64,000 nucleotides of DNA from Salinispirillum sp. LH 10-3-1 (GCF_030643825.1 NZ_CP101717.1:2811673-2875672); one strand, 5' to 3'; counted from the first letter of the stretch, positions 17,685 through 29,171 are shown. Numbers and translations: made by a program. The notes: generated from the sequence alone by a model not told the origin.

Positions 17685-18007
17685 TCTGGTGTGTCCTCTT
17701 GCGGCTTGGTGCGCTGCCCGGATGCACGTTGGCGTTGCTTGGCTTGCAACTTCGCCAATTGGATCGGCGAGACGTCTTGCTTGGGCAAAAACAGATTCAA
17801 TTGCTCGGTGAGATTGAGCCCGGAAAGAATGGCCACAAACACTTCCAGTTGCGCCTTACCCTTCTCGGCATTCAGCACGGCTTTTCGGGTGATACCGACG
17901 CGCTCAGCGACTTCCGCCTGTGTCAGGTCACGGTTAAGCCGCGCCTGCTTTAAGCGCTCTCCTAACTCTTCAGCGATGGATGCGGGCGACTTATCAAAGG
18001 CATTCAT
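17678..18007 (-). CDS. HipB-like XRE-family antitoxin
   Basis: 109 residues from the ATG at 18007; a TTG at 18049 would add 14 residues. A helix-turn-helix (TQAEVAERVGITRKAVLNAEKG, about residues 29-50) matches XRE regulators, and the C-terminal part is basic and probably disordered. As a HipB it would neutralise HipA and bind its own promoter. It is translationally coupled to the toxin gene. Confidence 0.88.
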   Translation of the reverse strand: MNAFDKSPASIAEELGERLKQARLNRDLTQAEVAERVGITRKAVLNAEKGKAQLEVFVAILSGLNLTEQLNLFLPKQDVSPIQLAKLQAKQRQRASGQRTKPQEDTPEW

Positions 18008-18183
18008 AGCGTTCCCAAAAGCGAACCTTAAAGGATCATTAGCAGACAATGGGTAGAAATTAGCACATTACAGGCAAAATAGAAATAAAGCTTATAAAGA
18101 TCTAAAAACGGAACACTAAAGCCATTAAAACGCATAAAGTGCCATTTTTTGAACTTTATAAGGAAATAAAGGCCACGAAGACT

Positions 18184-18371
18184 TACCGAAAAGCTTAAAA
18201 ACGTCACGAGCGAAGGAATGGCAAGGCAAAATTGGATTCAAACGCGCAGCCTACTTAATGTAGGTATTCGCTTCGCTCCCCCTCCGGGCCGACCTGAGGT
18301 CGTTCTGGCAAGCCAGTGAGCATTTGAATCCAATTTTAACGCAGCCAGTGCGAGCGCAGTAGTTTTCGGTA
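18184..18371. repeat. Structured extragenic repeat, copy 1
   Basis: Nested inverted repeats: TACCGAAAA/TTTTCGGTA (outer, 9 bp), AAAATTGGATTCAAA/TTTGAATCCAATTTT (15 bp), and an inner hairpin CCTAC/GTAGG in the core AACGCGCAGC(C/T)TACT. The same core, with different arms that still pair, occurs at 39605-39688. About 50 extra bases lie after the core here. It fills most of the 370-base gap between hipB and sbtA. Confidence 0.75.
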
Positions 18372-18377
18372 GTGGTA

Positions 18378-19316
18378 TTAGCTTATAAGCTGCCAAAGCG
18401 CATGATACAACGGTATCCCTATGATCACGTTAAACGGGAAGGTAATACCCAACGACGCCAGCATCGCCAACCCGATATTTGCCGAGGGAATGGCTGCCCG
18501 AATGGCGACCGGTGCCGCAATGTAGGACGCACTGGCGGTCAGCGCCGCCAAGATAACCGCAGAGCCAGCAGGCAGTCCCAGAGCCAACGCCATCATGAGA
18601 CCAGGCAACGACAGCAACGAGGGCGCCAAGACCGCAAACAGCATCAAACGAATGTGTCGGCGACTGACCTGCCGCAAGGTGTCTGCAGCCACTAGCCCCA
18701 TCTCCAACAAGAATAAGGCCAGCACCCCCTGGAACGCATTGGTGTATAAGTCAGTGACCACTCGGCCTGATTCCGGCCCATACAACCAGCCGATCACCAC
18801 ACCACCAACCAGCAGCACCACGCCACGGTTGGTCAGGGTTTCATGCCATAGACCCTGCGTAATGCCTTCGGTATTGCTGCGACTAAAACGACGAAACAAC
18901 ATCAGTGCCAGCATGATGGCAGGCAATTCCAGCAACACCAAATACAGCGTTACTTGCCCGCCCACGGTCAATTGATTCGTTTCTGCGTACGCCAGTGCAA
19001 CTGCGAAGGTACCTGCACTGACCGAACCATAGTGTGCAGCAAAACTGGCACTGTCGGCCAACGATAACCGTACAACAAAACGCACAACCGGGAAGATAAC
19101 CAATGGAATCAACACACCCAAGAGCGCGACAGCCGCCAGTTCGCCGACCAAGCCCCACGTCACCGCGCCGTGCAATGACATACCACCCTTTAAGCCGATG
19201 GTTAACATCAACAGTAAGCTGAGAACGTCGTAGGCTGCACGAGGAATGCTGAGATCCGACCGGACTAAACCTGCCAAGACTCCTAGCAAAAAAAACATTA
19301 CGACGATATCTGGCAT
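18378..19316 (-). CDS. SbtA-family sodium-dependent bicarbonate transporter
   Basis: 312 residues, ~10 membrane spans. The start is the ATG at 19316 with GGGGAG 6 bases upstream. The protein matches the SbtA/DUF897 family: GLKGGMSLHG early, AAHYGSVSAGTFAVA mid-protein, and the C-terminal SASYIAAPVAIRAAIPSAN ... LGITFPFNVIIGIPLY. SbtA imports bicarbonate with sodium in cyanobacteria; in heterotrophs the substrate is usually inferred. It is divergent from katG. Confidence 0.9.
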   Translation of the reverse strand: MPDIVVMFFLLGVLAGLVRSDLSIPRAAYDVLSLLLMLTIGLKGGMSLHGAVTWGLVGELAAVALLGVLIPLVIFPVVRFVVRLSLADSASFAAHYGSVSAGTFAVALAYAETNQLTVGGQVTLYLVLLELPAIMLALMLFRRFSRSNTEGITQGLWHETLTNRGVVLLVGGVVIGWLYGPESGRVVTDLYTNAFQGVLALFLLEMGLVAADTLRQVSRRHIRLMLFAVLAPSLLSLPGLMMALALGLPAGSAVILAALTASASYIAAPVAIRAAIPSANIGLAMLASLGITFPFNVIIGIPLYHALWQLIS

Positions 19317-19453
19317 GTTCACTCCCCTAATTTCGTTGGCGTATCAGTGTGCTGATGGTTATGCAGTTACGAGCATAGATAAAACCAGTTTGTTCGGGTG
19401 TTGTACAGACACTAAATGTTCAAAGACTTTTGATTTAATGCAACAACACAGCA

Positions 19454-19468
19454 ATAGAATTTGGCTAT
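19454..19468 (+). promoter_or_regulatory. Possible OxyR half-site upstream of katG
   Basis: ATAG-N7-CTAT, the OxyR dimer motif, stands 188 bases before the katG start and is followed by a further ATAG. The full site would need a second ATAG-N7-CTAT at a 7-base distance, which is not clean here. Placement upstream of a catalase-peroxidase gene supports the call. Confidence 0.4.
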
Positions 19469-19637
19469 TAAAATAGTTGTTAATGGTAACTGGCAACAAT
19501 GGCGCCCTATGCTATGTTGTAAGCAGACCGATATAAAGCTCTCTCCAACAAGGTCATTTGACGTGATATGACCCATCAGATCCGATGGTTTTAGGGAGCA
19601 AGCGTCGGCTTGTGCGGAGCGAATCCGCTTTTAATAG

Positions 19638-21872
<2,235 letters not shown>

Positions 21873-21911
21873 CCATGATGGCTAACGCGTTGTGGTAAAG
21901 CACAACGCTCA

Positions 21912-21954
21912 ACGCCCGGCAGCAACCTTTGAAGGTGGCTGCCGGGCGTTTTTG
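21912..21954 (+). terminator. Rho-independent terminator of katG
   Basis: CGCCCGGCAGC pairs with GCTGCCGGGCG in a long GC-rich stem followed by five T on the plus strand, about 40 bases past the katG stop. Confidence 0.93.
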
Positions 21955-21960
21955 TGTGCG

Positions 21961-23355
21961 CTATTTAGACTTTCGAAACAACTTCACCACCGGATGCTGC
22001 ATAATGTTGTCTAAAAACACCTGCTGACTCAGTTGGCGCAGTGCATCGGCGTAACTCGGGTACGGATGAATCACCTTTTGCAGTTTGCCAAAGCTCAAAC
22101 CTAGGGTTTTCATCACCTGTACTTCAGCGATCAAATCACCGGCCCGCTCACCAATGATGTGCGCGCCTAGCACCCTGGCTTTCAAGTCTGTGATCAGTTT
22201 GATGCGCCCCATGTCCCCTTCTTTCGTTTGCGCTCGATCCAGCTTGGCGAAATCGTAGTGATACACCCGGATGCGATCGCCGTATTTGGCTCGGGCTTCA
22301 GCTTCTGTCATGCCTGCATGGGCCAGTTCCGGGTCGGTAAAGGTGGCCCAGCAGACGTGTTGATAGTCTACTTTGCGGCGAATCGGCCACGGCAGAATGG
22401 CGTTCATGGCGGCAATCTTGCCTTGGTAGTTGGCCATGTGGCTGAGCAGATAAGGCCCAGCCACATCGCCGCAGGCAAAAATACCCTTTACCGAGGTTTC
22501 CAAGTAAGCGTTTACCACCACGCCGCCTTTGATCTGAACGCCAATCTCCTCCAGCCCCATGCCTTTCACATTGGGCGAACGACCCAGCGCGACAAGAATC
22601 TGCGCGGCTTCAAGGTACGCCGCTTTTCCATCTGACTCGGTATGCAGCTTGATGCCGTCAGCCGTGCGCTCTACGCGCACGGCTTTGGTGTTTAACGCAA
22701 AGCGCACGCCTTCACTGGCCAACTTCTCGCGCACCAGAGCAGCAAATTCAGGCTCTTCGCGCCCCAACACTTCGGGCATCATTTCGACCACGGTGACCTT
22801 CACACCAAGACGGTTCATGGCCTGCGCCAGCTCCATACTGATGACGCCGCCGCCCAACACCAGCAGTGACGGTGGCAGTGAGGTCTGCTCGAAAATGTTT
22901 TCATTGGTTAGAAAGTCAACGTCAGTCAGGCCCGGAATATTAGGCACCAACGGCGCACTGCCCGTCGCCAGCATGATGCGCTTACCCATGTATTGCTGAC
23001 CGCCCACCTCTATGGTGTTGGCACTGACGAAACGAGCCGCGCCATTCACATAGTCGGCTCCGGCGTTTTGCAGTACTTCCGGTGTTTCGTGCTCGTAAAT
23101 ACGTTCGCTGACAGCACGCACACGCCGCAAGATGTCCGCGCCATCAACCGCTACCGCACCGAATTTCTTGGCGATGTGTACGTCTTTGGCCAAGTTGATC
23201 AGTGCTTTACTGGGTACACAGCCCGACCAGGTGCATTCACCACCGGGGCGGTCTTTCTCCACCACCAACACTTTTTTGCCAAAGCCCAGTGCTGTAAAGG
23301 TGGCGGTTAAACCACCAGCCCCTGATCCTATGACGATTAAATCGTAAGCTTTCAT
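21961..23355 (-). CDS. FAD-dependent pyridine nucleotide-disulfide oxidoreductase (MerA/Lpd-like)
   Basis: 464 residues from the ATG at 23355, which has AAGGA 6 bases upstream. Family layout is complete: FAD site VIGSGAGGLTA, redox disulfide GGECTWSGCVPSKAL (about residues 35-50), NAD site VLGGGVISMELAQAM, second FAD site CGDVAGPYLLSHMA, and the dimerisation domain with the base HPYPSY near the C-terminus. There is no N-terminal HMA domain or C-terminal vicinal Cys pair, so mercuric reduction is unlikely. It forms a two-gene operon with the DUF1499 gene. Confidence 0.9.
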   Translation of the reverse strand: MKAYDLIVIGSGAGGLTATFTALGFGKKVLVVEKDRPGGECTWSGCVPSKALINLAKDVHIAKKFGAVAVDGADILRRVRAVSERIYEHETPEVLQNAGADYVNGAARFVSANTIEVGGQQYMGKRIMLATGSAPLVPNIPGLTDVDFLTNENIFEQTSLPPSLLVLGGGVISMELAQAMNRLGVKVTVVEMMPEVLGREEPEFAALVREKLASEGVRFALNTKAVRVERTADGIKLHTESDGKAAYLEAAQILVALGRSPNVKGMGLEEIGVQIKGGVVVNAYLETSVKGIFACGDVAGPYLLSHMANYQGKIAAMNAILPWPIRRKVDYQHVCWATFTDPELAHAGMTEAEARAKYGDRIRVYHYDFAKLDRAQTKEGDMGRIKLITDLKARVLGAHIIGERAGDLIAEVQVMKTLGLSFGKLQKVIHPYPSYADALRQLSQQVFLDNIMQHPVVKLFRKSK

Positions 23356-23369
23356 ACCCTGTCCTTCTT

Positions 23370-23837
23370 TCACTGCGCGGCGTTGACGTCAGCTTGTTGA
23401 TAGAGTTCTGTCAGGCGGGCAAAACGCTTGGCGTTCAGTCCCAAGTCTGACTTGCCGGCCCGGCTTTTTGAGCGAAAATGTACCTGCTGCGTCTTATCGT
23501 CGAGGTAAAACTCGGCGTCGTCGCGGTAGCGCATCAGTTTGGTGACAAACACCACATACAGGTAGTCATCTTGTTGCGTTTGGACTTCGGCATTGCCATA
23601 AAGTTCAACAGCGTTGCGAATAGCCTGCATGGTGCTGCTACGATCGCCTTTGAACGGCCACGGCTGCACGCGCTTGGCAGGGTCATCCGTTTGGGTGGAC
23701 ACACCATTAGGGTCTTTGCTTAGCGGCTTTAACTGACCATGGTCGTGACCCAGTGCAGGCACGCGTGCGTTCTGTGTGTAGATAGCAATAAAGGCCAAAG
23801 CGATGAGAGCGAGCGGAATGAACCATAACATTTGCAT
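23370..23837 (-). CDS. DUF1499 family membrane-anchored protein
   Basis: 155 residues. One N-terminal hydrophobic span (about residues 3-20) anchors a soluble DUF1499 domain, recognised by YLYVVFVTKLMRYRDDAEFYLDD and the closing RSKSRAGKSDLGLNAKRF. AGGA lies upstream of the start. Function of the domain is unknown. Its promoter faces ohrR and the downstream gene is a flavin disulfide oxidoreductase, so a role in oxidant or electrophile stress is inferred. Confidence 0.85.
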   Translation of the reverse strand: MQMLWFIPLALIALAFIAIYTQNARVPALGHDHGQLKPLSKDPNGVSTQTDDPAKRVQPWPFKGDRSSTMQAIRNAVELYGNAEVQTQQDDYLYVVFVTKLMRYRDDAEFYLDDKTQQVHFRSKSRAGKSDLGLNAKRFARLTELYQQADVNAAQ

Positions 23838-23865
23838 AAGGTCGTCCTGAGTTGACTGAATTTAT

Positions 23866-23925
23866 CTTGTGCGCAAAACAATAGGACAAAACACTTGACC
23901 CGTCAATACCTTGTGCGCAAAATAA
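23866..23925. promoter_or_regulatory. Face-to-face promoters with twin operator-like repeats
   Basis: CTTGTGCGCAAAA(C/T)AA occurs at 23866-23881 and 23910-23925. A plus promoter reads TTGACC-17-CAAAAT (23895-23923) and a minus promoter TTGACG-17-TATTGT (23906 down to 23878). Each repeat covers one -10 box. The adjacent MarR-type regulator is the obvious candidate to bind both. Confidence 0.65.
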
Positions 23926-23958
23926 ATACCTTAAAAGTCTAGAATGAGTTGAGCGATC

Positions 23959-24429
23959 ATGTCGTCCGCCGCCCATACCCAGCCGTCAGAGCATTTGTTT
24001 CTGCGCAACCAAGTCTGTCATTCGCTGTACAGCGTGACCAACGCGCTCGTGCGCGCCTACCGCCCTTTGCTTGAACCGCTAGGGCTGACGTACCCGCAAT
24101 ACCTGGTGATGCTCGCCTTGTGGGAGCAGGATGACGTCCCGATAAAGCGCTTGGTCGAACAGACACGGCTGGACTCTGGCACCCTGACGCCCATCTTAAA
24201 ACGCCTAGAACAAAAGCGACTGATACAGCGATACAAAGGAAGGGATGACGAACGTCAGTGGTTGATGCAACTGACGGACGACGGTCACACGCTGCGCACG
24301 CAAGCGGAGGAAATACCTCTTAAACTGTGGTGTTTGTCCAACATGACGAAGGAAGATGCGCTTACACTGAAGCTCGCCGCCGAGCGCATGTACGAAGGAT
24401 TGGTGCAGCAGGAATACGCAACGCGGTAA
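23959..24429 (+). CDS. MarR-family regulator, OhrR-like
   Basis: 156 residues with a winged helix (PQYLVMLALWEQDDVPIKRL, then the recognition region SGTLTPILKRLEQKRLIQR, and the wing DDERQWLMQLT). A cysteine near residue 22 (NQVCHSLYS) stands where OhrR proteins carry the peroxide-sensing Cys. OhrR represses organic-hydroperoxide defence genes until oxidised. Here it faces DUF1499 and the flavoprotein rather than ohr. Twin repeats over both promoters fit autorepression and operon control. Confidence 0.88.
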   Translation: MSSAAHTQPSEHLFLRNQVCHSLYSVTNALVRAYRPLLEPLGLTYPQYLVMLALWEQDDVPIKRLVEQTRLDSGTLTPILKRLEQKRLIQRYKGRDDERQWLMQLTDDGHTLRTQAEEIPLKLWCLSNMTKEDALTLKLAAERMYEGLVQQEYATR

Positions 24430-24469
24430 CGCGTCACCTACGGCGAGTATTTAAACCTGCTGGGTAGAA

Positions 24470-25267
24470 TTACGACGAGATCAAACGCAACACATCACCA
24501 CGGTTAGCATTGGCCTGGCTTTGCAACAGTATTTGCGCCCGACTGCGCGTATCGTCCTGCGCCAGATCACTGGCAAGCTTAGCGAAGTCGAGGTCTTGAA
24601 TACGGCTCAAGCTGGCGGCATTGTCCAAGCGCTGCTGACTTAGATTATTGGACTGCTGCTCAAACCGGTTCGCAACGGCACCATCCTGCACCTGGCTGGC
24701 AGTGAACGCCGATAAGGTATCATCCAACCGCTCAATGACGTTGCCGAGGTCTCCGCTGCTGTTCAATGTCAGGTTGCTGAAGTCTATCTCGGCCAAGGCA
24801 TCCGGTAACGCATTGCCTTCTACTACCGTCGTTTGGCCGGCATTCGGACCGGTCTGGAACGTCTGCGCGCCGTCACCGAACAGCGGGCGACCATTGAAGG
24901 CGGCGCTGCCCACTTGCTCAACGATGCTGTCACGCAACGCGGTGAACTCACGGTTCAGTAAATCCCGCTCTTGCGGGCCGTTGGTGGCGTTATTGGCTTG
25001 AATGGTCAGTTCACGCATGCGCTGCACTTGTTCAGTGAAGCCAGACACGGTGCCGCTGCGGGTTTGTAACAGGCTCATGCCATCGCCTAAGTTGCGCATG
25101 GCCACGGTCATTCCTCGCCCTTGCGAGGTAAAGCCTTGGGCAATAGCCACGCCAGCCGCATCGTCCGCGGCGGAATTAATTCTTAAACCCGTACTGCCCT
25201 GCTTGGCCAGTTGGGTGAATTGACTGGTTGAGGGTATGGAGGGAGACGCATTCAGTGACACTGCCAT
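24470..25267 (-). CDS. Flagellin-like protein, short
   Basis: 265 residues. The N-terminal D0/D1 block (STGLRINSAADDAAGVAIAQGF, RNLGDGMSLLQT, RELTIQANNATNG) and the C-terminal block (SRIQDLDFAKLASDLAQDDTRSRAQILLQSQANA) are clear; the surface-exposed centre is very short. Flagellins this small exist and still build filaments. It stands alone, with no export, cap or chaperone gene beside it, so it may be an accessory flagellin. Confidence 0.88.
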   Translation of the reverse strand: MAVSLNASPSIPSTSQFTQLAKQGSTGLRINSAADDAAGVAIAQGFTSQGRGMTVAMRNLGDGMSLLQTRSGTVSGFTEQVQRMRELTIQANNATNGPQERDLLNREFTALRDSIVEQVGSAAFNGRPLFGDGAQTFQTGPNAGQTTVVEGNALPDALAEIDFSNLTLNSSGDLGNVIERLDDTLSAFTASQVQDGAVANRFEQQSNNLSQQRLDNAASLSRIQDLDFAKLASDLAQDDTRSRAQILLQSQANANRGDVLRLISS

Positions 25268-25378
25268 AGCAAGACCCTAGCAAAACCGTATTGTTTACAT
25301 TTTATACAGCAGACGCCTACTAAGCCAGTGTACTGAGCACTTTCGTACAAAAATCATACACTCGCCGTTCATCTGGCC

Positions 25379-27649
25379 TCAGGGCATAGTGGGCAACCGC
25401 CGAAAGCCAAACAGCAGAGCCAAGACCACTTCTGGCAACTGTAAACGGCGCGTGTTGTAACGCTCTACCGCCAGAGTATGGCCAATGCGCATCAGGCTGA
25501 CTTCATCTTCCATCTGCGTCAGGCTGCTCATCAAGTGGCGCATGGTTTCATCGGCCTTGAGGTCTGGGTAGGCTTCCATGCGCACTGCCAAAGTTTCGTG
25601 CAGCTGTCGCTCAGTGTGGAGATAGTGACTGCTGTCGGCTGCCGTCCAATCCCGCTTATCGAGCTGCTGGCGCAGCGTGGTGATGACACTCAGCAGCTGC
25701 TCTTCATGTTGCAAGTAAGCTTTAGCGATTTGCTCCAACCGCGGAATAAGGTCGCTACGCTTCTTCAGTGCCACCTCTATATTCGCCAAAGCCTTGAAGC
25801 ACCGCTGGCGCAAAAACACCAGGTCGTTGTACATCAGCACACTGAGCGCCAATAGTTGATAGAGCAAGGGAATACCCGCGCAGAGCAGCCAAGGCAACAC
25901 CCCGAAACTGCCCGTTTGCCCCGCCAAACCTAAGGCCATGGCTAACCCGCCCACCATACCAACCGCCAACAGGATGAAACCGCGCCGTACTTTGTACAGC
26001 ATGACTTCACGTTCGGTCAGATCGCTGATGATGAAAGGGTCTTCGTCATGGTCGCTGGCACGTACATGCAGTTCAGCACGCTCTGGCGCGACCAACGCCG
26101 GGCCCAACACGTACATGGTGGTGTCCGGCTCAATAACGCGCTCGGTGTAACGCAGTTTTCCTTCTGTTCTCACCTCGGATTCGCGGAGAATCAAGTCACT
26201 GTGTTGCGGAACTATTTCGATTGATCCCGCCGACGTGTGCGTACTGTCTTCATGCACAAGATTAAACGGCTGCCACTGGTTGTCGGTCTTGATGGTGACC
26301 CATTTGGCGTTCTTTCCGCTTCCGCGGCGCTCCTGTACTTGGTATAGGTAGGTGAGACAGGGCCGTTCGGTTAGCGGCCCTGCGAGTAGTGACTGATTCT
26401 CTGGCAACGCCGCCTTACCAACCACTTCCGAGAGCCCGTAGGCAACGCCGTTTAATGGCGAGGTCGGTATGTTCTCGATCAGCCGTTTGAGCTTCACAAA
26501 CTTGAAGCCATAAACCAACCCCAACCAGAGTGCCAGGGCTCCGAAGCCGACAAACACCGCTGCCTGCCAGGTTTTTAGGCGGGTACTCTCAAATGCACTG
26601 CTGACTTGCTGCAGCGCAACTTGCTCGGCATCCGTGATGGCCAAAGCGGGCAGAGCAACATCAAGCGCAAACAGTCGTTCGGGCCAATTCGTCAATAGCC
26701 GCTCTGTGCGCTCGGCAGAGAGCAACAGGTATTGCCGCACACCCTGCACCCGTTCCTGTTGTGCGGCACTCAAGGTCGCCATCTGCTCGAGTGATGGCAA
26801 CTCTTGCCATTGACCAGACCAGCCTAAACCGGCCTCTTCAAGCGCCTCCGCAATCGCAATTTGTCCTTGATGCACCACTCGATGCAAGCGATCAACGGCA
26901 TCCTGCACATCATCACGCGCCATATTGAGGCCCTGATAGACCAGCAACAGCATGATGGTCATGGACATAAAACCAAGAAATACAACGGTTTTATGAATCT
27001 GCAAGGCCAGACATAACAAATACACCGCCAGAGCGGCCGCGCCTAGCCCGGCAATAATTTGCAACAAGCTATAAAAGGCGATCTGGCTACGCTCATGGCT
27101 TTCGCCAAAGGCTGATATAAAAGGGGTATAGCTGCCCGGCACGTTGAACACCACCTTCATACCGGCGGCAGTCTCCTGTGCATAGCCCAGCAAGAATAAG
27201 CTTTGGCCTGGGTCAATGCGGTATTCAGAATAACGCATATCGCCCACACGCACGCGATGCGACAACGGCAATGAGGCGCTATGACCGGCGGCATCGACCA
27301 GTATGCGACCGCTGGCGTCTTGCAACAGGAAAGGAACCGAATACACTCGATTGCTTACGGTACTCCAGCTGGTTCTACCTTCGGAATCCCGCACTTCTCG
27401 CTCAACCAAATAGCGGTAGTACAGAGTGGGAGTTTGGGTATCAGGCGCGGCAATGAGTTGCTCTGAGGTGACAGGCCATGCCGTACCATCCAGATTCACT
27501 TCACCGGGCAGCACAGCCGCTACCGGTATCTGTGGCAGGCGTTCAACCTGACGAAACTGAGTCAATGACTGAAACCCCAGGGTCATCAGCCAGTATCCAA
27601 AGGCGAGCGATGCCAGTCCTAATGCAACAAAGAGTATCCTTTTGCCCAT
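25379..27649 (-). CDS. Multidomain membrane protein: two GIDE-like domains fused to LemA
   Basis: 756 residues. After an N-terminal span comes a GIDE-type domain (about 40-175: LYYRYLVEREVRDSEGRTSW ... VYSVPFLLQDASGRILVD), membrane segments near 190-245, an extracytoplasmic helical stretch (~250-365), another span, a second GIDE-type domain (about 395-550: CLTYLYQVQERRGSGKNAKW ... YTERVIEPDTTMYVLG), two spans, then a LemA domain (about 600-756: YNDLVFLRQRCFKALANIEV ... RSDLIPRLEQIAKAY). LemA and GIDE proteins are usually separate neighbours; here they are one chain. Function unknown, envelope role inferred. Confidence 0.8.
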   Translation of the reverse strand: MGKRILFVALGLASLAFGYWLMTLGFQSLTQFRQVERLPQIPVAAVLPGEVNLDGTAWPVTSEQLIAAPDTQTPTLYYRYLVEREVRDSEGRTSWSTVSNRVYSVPFLLQDASGRILVDAAGHSASLPLSHRVRVGDMRYSEYRIDPGQSLFLLGYAQETAAGMKVVFNVPGSYTPFISAFGESHERSQIAFYSLLQIIAGLGAAALAVYLLCLALQIHKTVVFLGFMSMTIMLLLVYQGLNMARDDVQDAVDRLHRVVHQGQIAIAEALEEAGLGWSGQWQELPSLEQMATLSAAQQERVQGVRQYLLLSAERTERLLTNWPERLFALDVALPALAITDAEQVALQQVSSAFESTRLKTWQAAVFVGFGALALWLGLVYGFKFVKLKRLIENIPTSPLNGVAYGLSEVVGKAALPENQSLLAGPLTERPCLTYLYQVQERRGSGKNAKWVTIKTDNQWQPFNLVHEDSTHTSAGSIEIVPQHSDLILRESEVRTEGKLRYTERVIEPDTTMYVLGPALVAPERAELHVRASDHDEDPFIISDLTEREVMLYKVRRGFILLAVGMVGGLAMALGLAGQTGSFGVLPWLLCAGIPLLYQLLALSVLMYNDLVFLRQRCFKALANIEVALKKRSDLIPRLEQIAKAYLQHEEQLLSVITTLRQQLDKRDWTAADSSHYLHTERQLHETLAVRMEAYPDLKADETMRHLMSSLTQMEDEVSLMRIGHTLAVERYNTRRLQLPEVVLALLFGFRRLPTMP

Positions 27650-27719
27650 GTGCGCTTCTCCTCAAGCTGCCCAGTGTTCTCCGCTTCAAGATTAGTTGAA
27701 AGTGCGAAGGCGGGTAAAG

Positions 27720-29171
27720 TCAGGTGCCACAAAAGGTGCGAAACACTCGCTCTTGCGGCTCGGCTGGCTGCATCAATCGCGCATCCTCCGGTGCGTGCTG
27801 TGGTGCCGTCACAACAGCCAATAAACGCTGAAAGGGCGCGTAATCCGCATCGTCTTCCGCCGCAGCAATGACTTCAGCCACCAAATGGTTACGCGGAATC
27901 ACGCTGGGGCTACTTTGCCGCATCACGGCCACCTGCTCGTCGACCGTGGTGTCCGCTTGCGCCAGCCTGTCCAGCCAAGCCGAAAGCCACTGCGCCGACA
28001 CCACGGTTGGGGCTTGTGCATGGGTACGCCTCGCGATGAGTTGATGGAAGCTCTGGGTAAAGTCGGCCTGTTGCTGATACAGCTCGTCCAACAGCTGTTG
28101 TATCAGAGCATCGTCGCTTTCATCCAACTGATGCAAGCCCAGCTTACCTCCCATACGCTGTCGCCACGCGGCCTCATACTGCGGCATGAAGCTACCAATA
28201 AGGCGCTCGGCCTCGGGCAGTGCGCTACTGGGGTCGTCATTCGCGTTGAGCAGGGCTTCCGCCAAGCGTGCCAGATTCCATTGCGCGATCCGTGGTTGGT
28301 TGTGCCAAGCATAACGACCGTCTCGGTCAATCGCGCTGAACACTGTCTGTGGGTCGTACTGCTCCATAAACGCACAGGGACCATAGTCAATGGTTTCACC
28401 GGAAATCGTCATGTTATCAGTGTTCATTACGCCATGAATAAAGCCCAGCGACATCCAGTGCGCCACCAGTTGCGCTTGGCGCGCCACGACCTGCTCCAAC
28501 AGCACCATGCTGGCTGGCATCTCCTTGGGTGCTTGCGGTAAGGCATCGGGGTAATGCCGTGCCAAGCTGTGATCGACCAAGGTATTCAGCGCCTCTTGGT
28601 CGCCGCGCGCAGCAAAATACTGAAAGGTACCGATACGAATATGACTGGCGGCGATGCGTGTGATGATAGCCCCAGGCTGAGCATAGTCGCGAAAAACGGA
28701 TTCGCCCGTGCGGACTGCAGCCAGCGCCCGGGTTGTCGGGACACCCAACGCATGCATGGCTTCGCTGACCAGATATTCACGCAGCACTGGGCCAATGGGC
28801 GCGCGGCCGTCGCCGCCACGAGAAAAAGGCGTACGCCCCGCCCCTTTCAATTGAATGTCGCGGCGCTGACCGTGCTGATCGACGACCTCGCCCAACAGCA
28901 CTGCCCGTCCGTCGCCCAACTGCGGCACAAACTGACCAAATTGATGACCAGCGTACGCCTGCGCCACGGGGTCAGCCCCTTCGGGTAGCTGATTGCCGGA
29001 AAACACCCGCGCCAACAAGGAGGTGTCGGAAGGGTCGGCCAGAATATTTAATTCGGCGCTCAGCGCCTCATTCCACGCAATCAACGCCGGTTCAGGCACA
29101 CGCACGGGTGATGTGCGCGCAAAGAAGCGCTCGGGCAAGCGTGCATAGGAATTATCGAACGGGATCTTCAT
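27720..29171 (-). CDS. selO: SelO/YdiU pseudokinase, protein AMPylator
   Basis: 483 residues from the ATG at 29171 (MKIPFDNSYARLPERFFAR, the family opening). SelO transfers AMP from ATP to Ser/Thr/Tyr of target proteins and is linked to redox stress. Typical blocks are present: YAGHQFGQFVPQLGDGRA, KGAGRTPFSRGGDGRAPIGP, the GVMNTDNM metal-binding loop and DYGPCAFMEQYDP. A cysteine three residues from the end (FCGT) corresponds to the redox Cys at the tail of SelO. A longer upstream ORF start lacks family similarity and is rejected. Confidence 0.93.
   Translation of the reverse strand: MKIPFDNSYARLPERFFARTSPVRVPEPALIAWNEALSAELNILADPSDTSLLARVFSGNQLPEGADPVAQAYAGHQFGQFVPQLGDGRAVLLGEVVDQHGQRRDIQLKGAGRTPFSRGGDGRAPIGPVLREYLVSEAMHALGVPTTRALAAVRTGESVFRDYAQPGAIITRIAASHIRIGTFQYFAARGDQEALNTLVDHSLARHYPDALPQAPKEMPASMVLLEQVVARQAQLVAHWMSLGFIHGVMNTDNMTISGETIDYGPCAFMEQYDPQTVFSAIDRDGRYAWHNQPRIAQWNLARLAEALLNANDDPSSALPEAERLIGSFMPQYEAAWRQRMGGKLGLHQLDESDDALIQQLLDELYQQQADFTQSFHQLIARRTHAQAPTVVSAQWLSAWLDRLAQADTTVDEQVAVMRQSSPSVIPRNHLVAEVIAAAEDDADYAPFQRLLAVVTAPQHAPEDARLMQPAEPQERVFRTFCGT

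Noticed and set aside
21961-23355. Mercuric reductase
   Set aside because: The fold and active disulfide match, but the N-terminal metal-binding domain and C-terminal cysteine pair are missing and no mer genes are nearby.
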